IMG/VR virus record: IMGVR_UViG_3300046534_001281
Coordinates: 1 to 64,000 of that record
Length of the DNA: 64,000 bases
Direction: 5' to 3' (one strand)
Source of the DNA: a virus
Made by a program: the position numbers and the translations under genes. Positions 62,649-64,000 of the stretch are shown piece by piece (positions within the stretch are counted from its first letter, which is position 1; each line of letters starts with the position of its first letter). The notes below the pieces were generated by a model. It was not told the DNA's origin and did not search any database. It was given only the letters and a program-made list of their open reading frames with translations.

Positions 62649-63311
62649 TTAAGAGATCGGATCGAAAAACACCAATCCACCAGAAGAGTCCAAACCAAAG
62701 TTTTCATGATGCAGGTCATTCTCATGATGACCGGTGATCTTGAAAAATAATCTGGCGAAATCATAGAATTCATCAAAAGTTCTATTATACTTCTCAAAGA
62801 ATGCATCGATCTGATCCTGTTTACCAAGAGACAGGTAATAGTATTGTTTCTTCAGTATATTCTCTATAAAATCTTCGAACCCATACTGTGATCCGGTTAT
62901 ATCCTCAAGCTCTCCAAGAATTGCCAAGTTTCGATTTTCGCTAACAACAAGACGCTCCAGAACATAGATGTCCATCATACGCTCCAACTGAATAGAGCGA
63001 TGTTCCACTATCTTTGGAAGGAATGGATTATCATCGCCTTGAATCCCTTTATAGAATTTTCTAAATGCGGTATCGTTATTGGCAATCTTCACAACATAAC
63101 CACCAGATTCACCACCATAGACAGAAGAGAAGAAACCTTTACCTAAAAACTTACCACCCGCCTCCTTCAATATTGCTTCGGCTTGATCCATGAATTCATA
63201 TTCGTGGTCTGTTTGTATATTGGATAGTTCATCGGCAATAGCAGTTGCAATGGATCGCTTTTCTAGTAAGGTGGAAAGTTGTTGATCTACAAATGATTCG
63301 AATTTACTCAT
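62649..63311 (-). CDS. Protein-kinase-like protein with capsid-targeting-like leader (kinase C)
   Basis: 220 aa from MSKFESFVDQQLSTLLEKR, with L-x-E at 15-17; a longer frame adds 11 residues but starts upstream of the late box. Gly-loop GGKFLGKGFFSSVY (52-65), Lys75 in GGYVVKIAN, hinge YVLERL, catalytic loop NDLHHENFG (Asp199, His201, Asn204), and Asp217 in VFFDP. The core parallels kinase A throughout, including NPFLPKIVEH. Late promoter. Confidence 0.7.
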   Translation of the reverse strand: MSKFESFVDQQLSTLLEKRSIATAIADELSNIQTDHEYEFMDQAEAILKEAGGKFLGKGFFSSVYGGESGGYVVKIANNDTAFRKFYKGIQGDDNPFLPKIVEHRSIQLERMMDIYVLERLVVSENRNLAILGELEDITGSQYGFEDFIENILKKQYYYLSLGKQDQIDAFFEKYNRTFDEFYDFARLFFKITGHHENDLHHENFGLDSSGGLVFFDPIS

Positions 63312-63315
63312 AATA

Positions 63316-63323
63316 TTAATTAT
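63316..63323 (-). promoter_or_regulatory. Late promoter element ATAATTAA (minus strand)
   Basis: Four bases before the kinase C start. Confidence 0.5.
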
Positions 63324-63388
63324 CCAATCGAGGCAATGGTTCAAGGATGGTAGACTTAAACTAATTTCAGATTTAATGCAGAAAGATC

Positions 63389-63417
63389 TTGACGTTAATC
63401 CAAATCTAGGCTAGTAT
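63389..63417 (+). promoter_or_regulatory. Early promoter
   Basis: TTGACG, 17 bases, TAGTAT, then five bases to ATG 63423. Confidence 0.65.
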
Positions 63418-63422
63418 TCGGC

Positions 63423-63584
63423 ATGTCCAACCTCACCGACACAATCGCATCAGAGTCATCACCAATGGATGCAGAATACGCAATAGGTATTCTGGCCCAA
63501 AATGGAATTGAGGCATTTAAAGAATGTCTGGAAACTTTTGCGGCACCCTCCGTTGTATGTGCAATCCTAAAACTTGTAAAATGA
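63423..63584 (+). CDS. Hypothetical 53-aa protein
   Basis: MSNLTDTIASESSPMDAEYAIGILAQNGIEAFKECLETF, ending in a TGA that overlaps the Nudix ATG (ATGA). The promoter five bases upstream and tight coupling support it. No family recognised. Confidence 0.55.
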   Translation: MSNLTDTIASESSPMDAEYAIGILAQNGIEAFKECLETFAAPSVVCAILKLVK

Positions 63585-63958
63585 AGACTTTTGCAGTATT
63601 CGTAGTAGCTCTAACCGAGAGCGGAAACTGGGCAGCAACAACCCGACCTAATGGCGGTATTGGTCTTGCTGGCGGAAAACTCGACGATGGAGAAACCCCA
63701 CAAGAAGCTGCTATTCGAGAAGCATACGAGGAGGGTTGGGTAATTTGTCCCGATAGCCTAATACTCATCCATGAGCAAGAAGTAGACGGAAAACCTGTGG
63801 AATATTATGTCTCAACCAAAACTGCCGTGATGCTGAAGGTTTGGAAGGAACAGGACAGACTGATGCCTGTTGCTGTTGATTACTACCAATTGTTGAATAG
63901 CGGGTTCGGTAATGAGAATGCAATGCCGAAAGCAAAACTCAAACTTGAAGAATTATGA
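63581..63958 (+). CDS. Nudix hydrolase (second)
   Basis: 125 aa from MKTFAVFVVAL; longer frames would read into the preceding gene. GGKLDDGETPQEAAIREAYEEGW (residues about 32-54) is a full Nudix box. Not closely similar to the Nudix at 20.4 kb outside the box. The substrate is unknown. Overlaps the next gene by four bases. Confidence 0.85.
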   Translation: MKTFAVFVVALTESGNWAATTRPNGGIGLAGGKLDDGETPQEAAIREAYEEGWVICPDSLILIHEQEVDGKPVEYYVSTKTAVMLKVWKEQDRLMPVAVDYYQLLNSGFGNENAMPKAKLKLEEL

Positions 63959-64000
63959 TTTACACTAAACAAGGCAAGGAGATTCGCCCTAGACACGGAT
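63955..64000 (+). CDS. 5' end of the next gene (partial)
   Basis: ATGA overlap with the Nudix stop; MIYTKQGKEIRPRHG is all that is visible before the window ends. No function can be assigned. Confidence 0.5.
   Translation, partial: MIYTKQGKEIRPRHG

Overview
The window is part of the genome of a large tailed phage (myovirus) of the broad T4-like lineage. It has recognisable counterparts of T4 gp61 primase, the gp62-type clamp-loader small subunit, Dda helicase, gp30 DNA ligase, gp20 portal, gp21 prohead protease, gp22 scaffold, gp23 major capsid protein, gp14 and gp15 neck/tail-completion proteins and a gp26-like baseplate protein. Genes are tightly packed, there are no bacterial chromosomal genes, and small hypotheticals are numerous. 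Base composition is AT-rich. Shine-Dalgarno sequences are mostly absent. The host cannot be named from the sequence.

Layout. 0-3.1 kb: small genes, a NUMOD3 homing endonuclease, a P-loop kinase and a ParB-like protein. 3.1-6.3 kb: late virion genes. 6.4-13.2 kb: replication (primase, clamp-loader subunit, Dda) with a glycosyltransferase and small zinc-binding proteins. 13.2-21.1 kb: metabolism, chiefly an NAD+ salvage pair (NAMPT at 15.7 kb and a CinA-like/NMN adenylyltransferase fusion at 19.1 kb) interrupted by a GIY-YIG-type endonuclease and an untranslated structured stretch. 21.1-29.5 kb: head and neck morphogenesis with many strand switches. 29.6-41.7 kb: mixed enzymes (metalloprotease, possible small terminase, phosphoesterase, HAD, DUF932, a SpoT/MESH1-like hydrolase, ligase, HNH, SSB) plus two paralogous late proteins. 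41.7-57.1 kb: a long run of small early genes, each with its own promoter cassette, plus a SAR-type lysozyme and an AAA+ ATPase. 57.1-64 kb: early + strand genes (QueC-like, DnaQ-like exonuclease, Nudix) interleaved with four late minus-strand genes, three encoding protein-kinase-like folds and one possibly an ADP-ribosyltransferase.

Two promoter grammars can be read directly. Early genes use TTGACA-N17-TAnnTT followed by exactly nine bases and the start codon, usually ending in GTT. This predicts mRNAs starting about three bases before AUG, i.e. nearly leaderless. Seven of these promoters also carry a long palindrome between and over the -35 and -10 boxes, which suggests a shared repressor. 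Late genes have TATAAATA or TAATTA-type elements a few bases before the start, as in T4 late transcription.

The most interesting system is a set of six late proteins (35.5, 36.2, 57.1, 59.1, 61.2 and 62.6 kb) that share a short N-terminal peptide with an F-K/E-x-(Y/F) core and an (I/L)-x-E site by residue 13-17. This resembles the T4 capsid-targeting sequence cut by the gp21 protease. It suggests that kinase-like and ADP-ribosyltransferase-like effectors are packaged in the head and injected. Also notable are a tRNA-like element whose 3' half precedes its 5' half, a small late protein copying a segment of the major capsid protein, and several recent tandem duplications.
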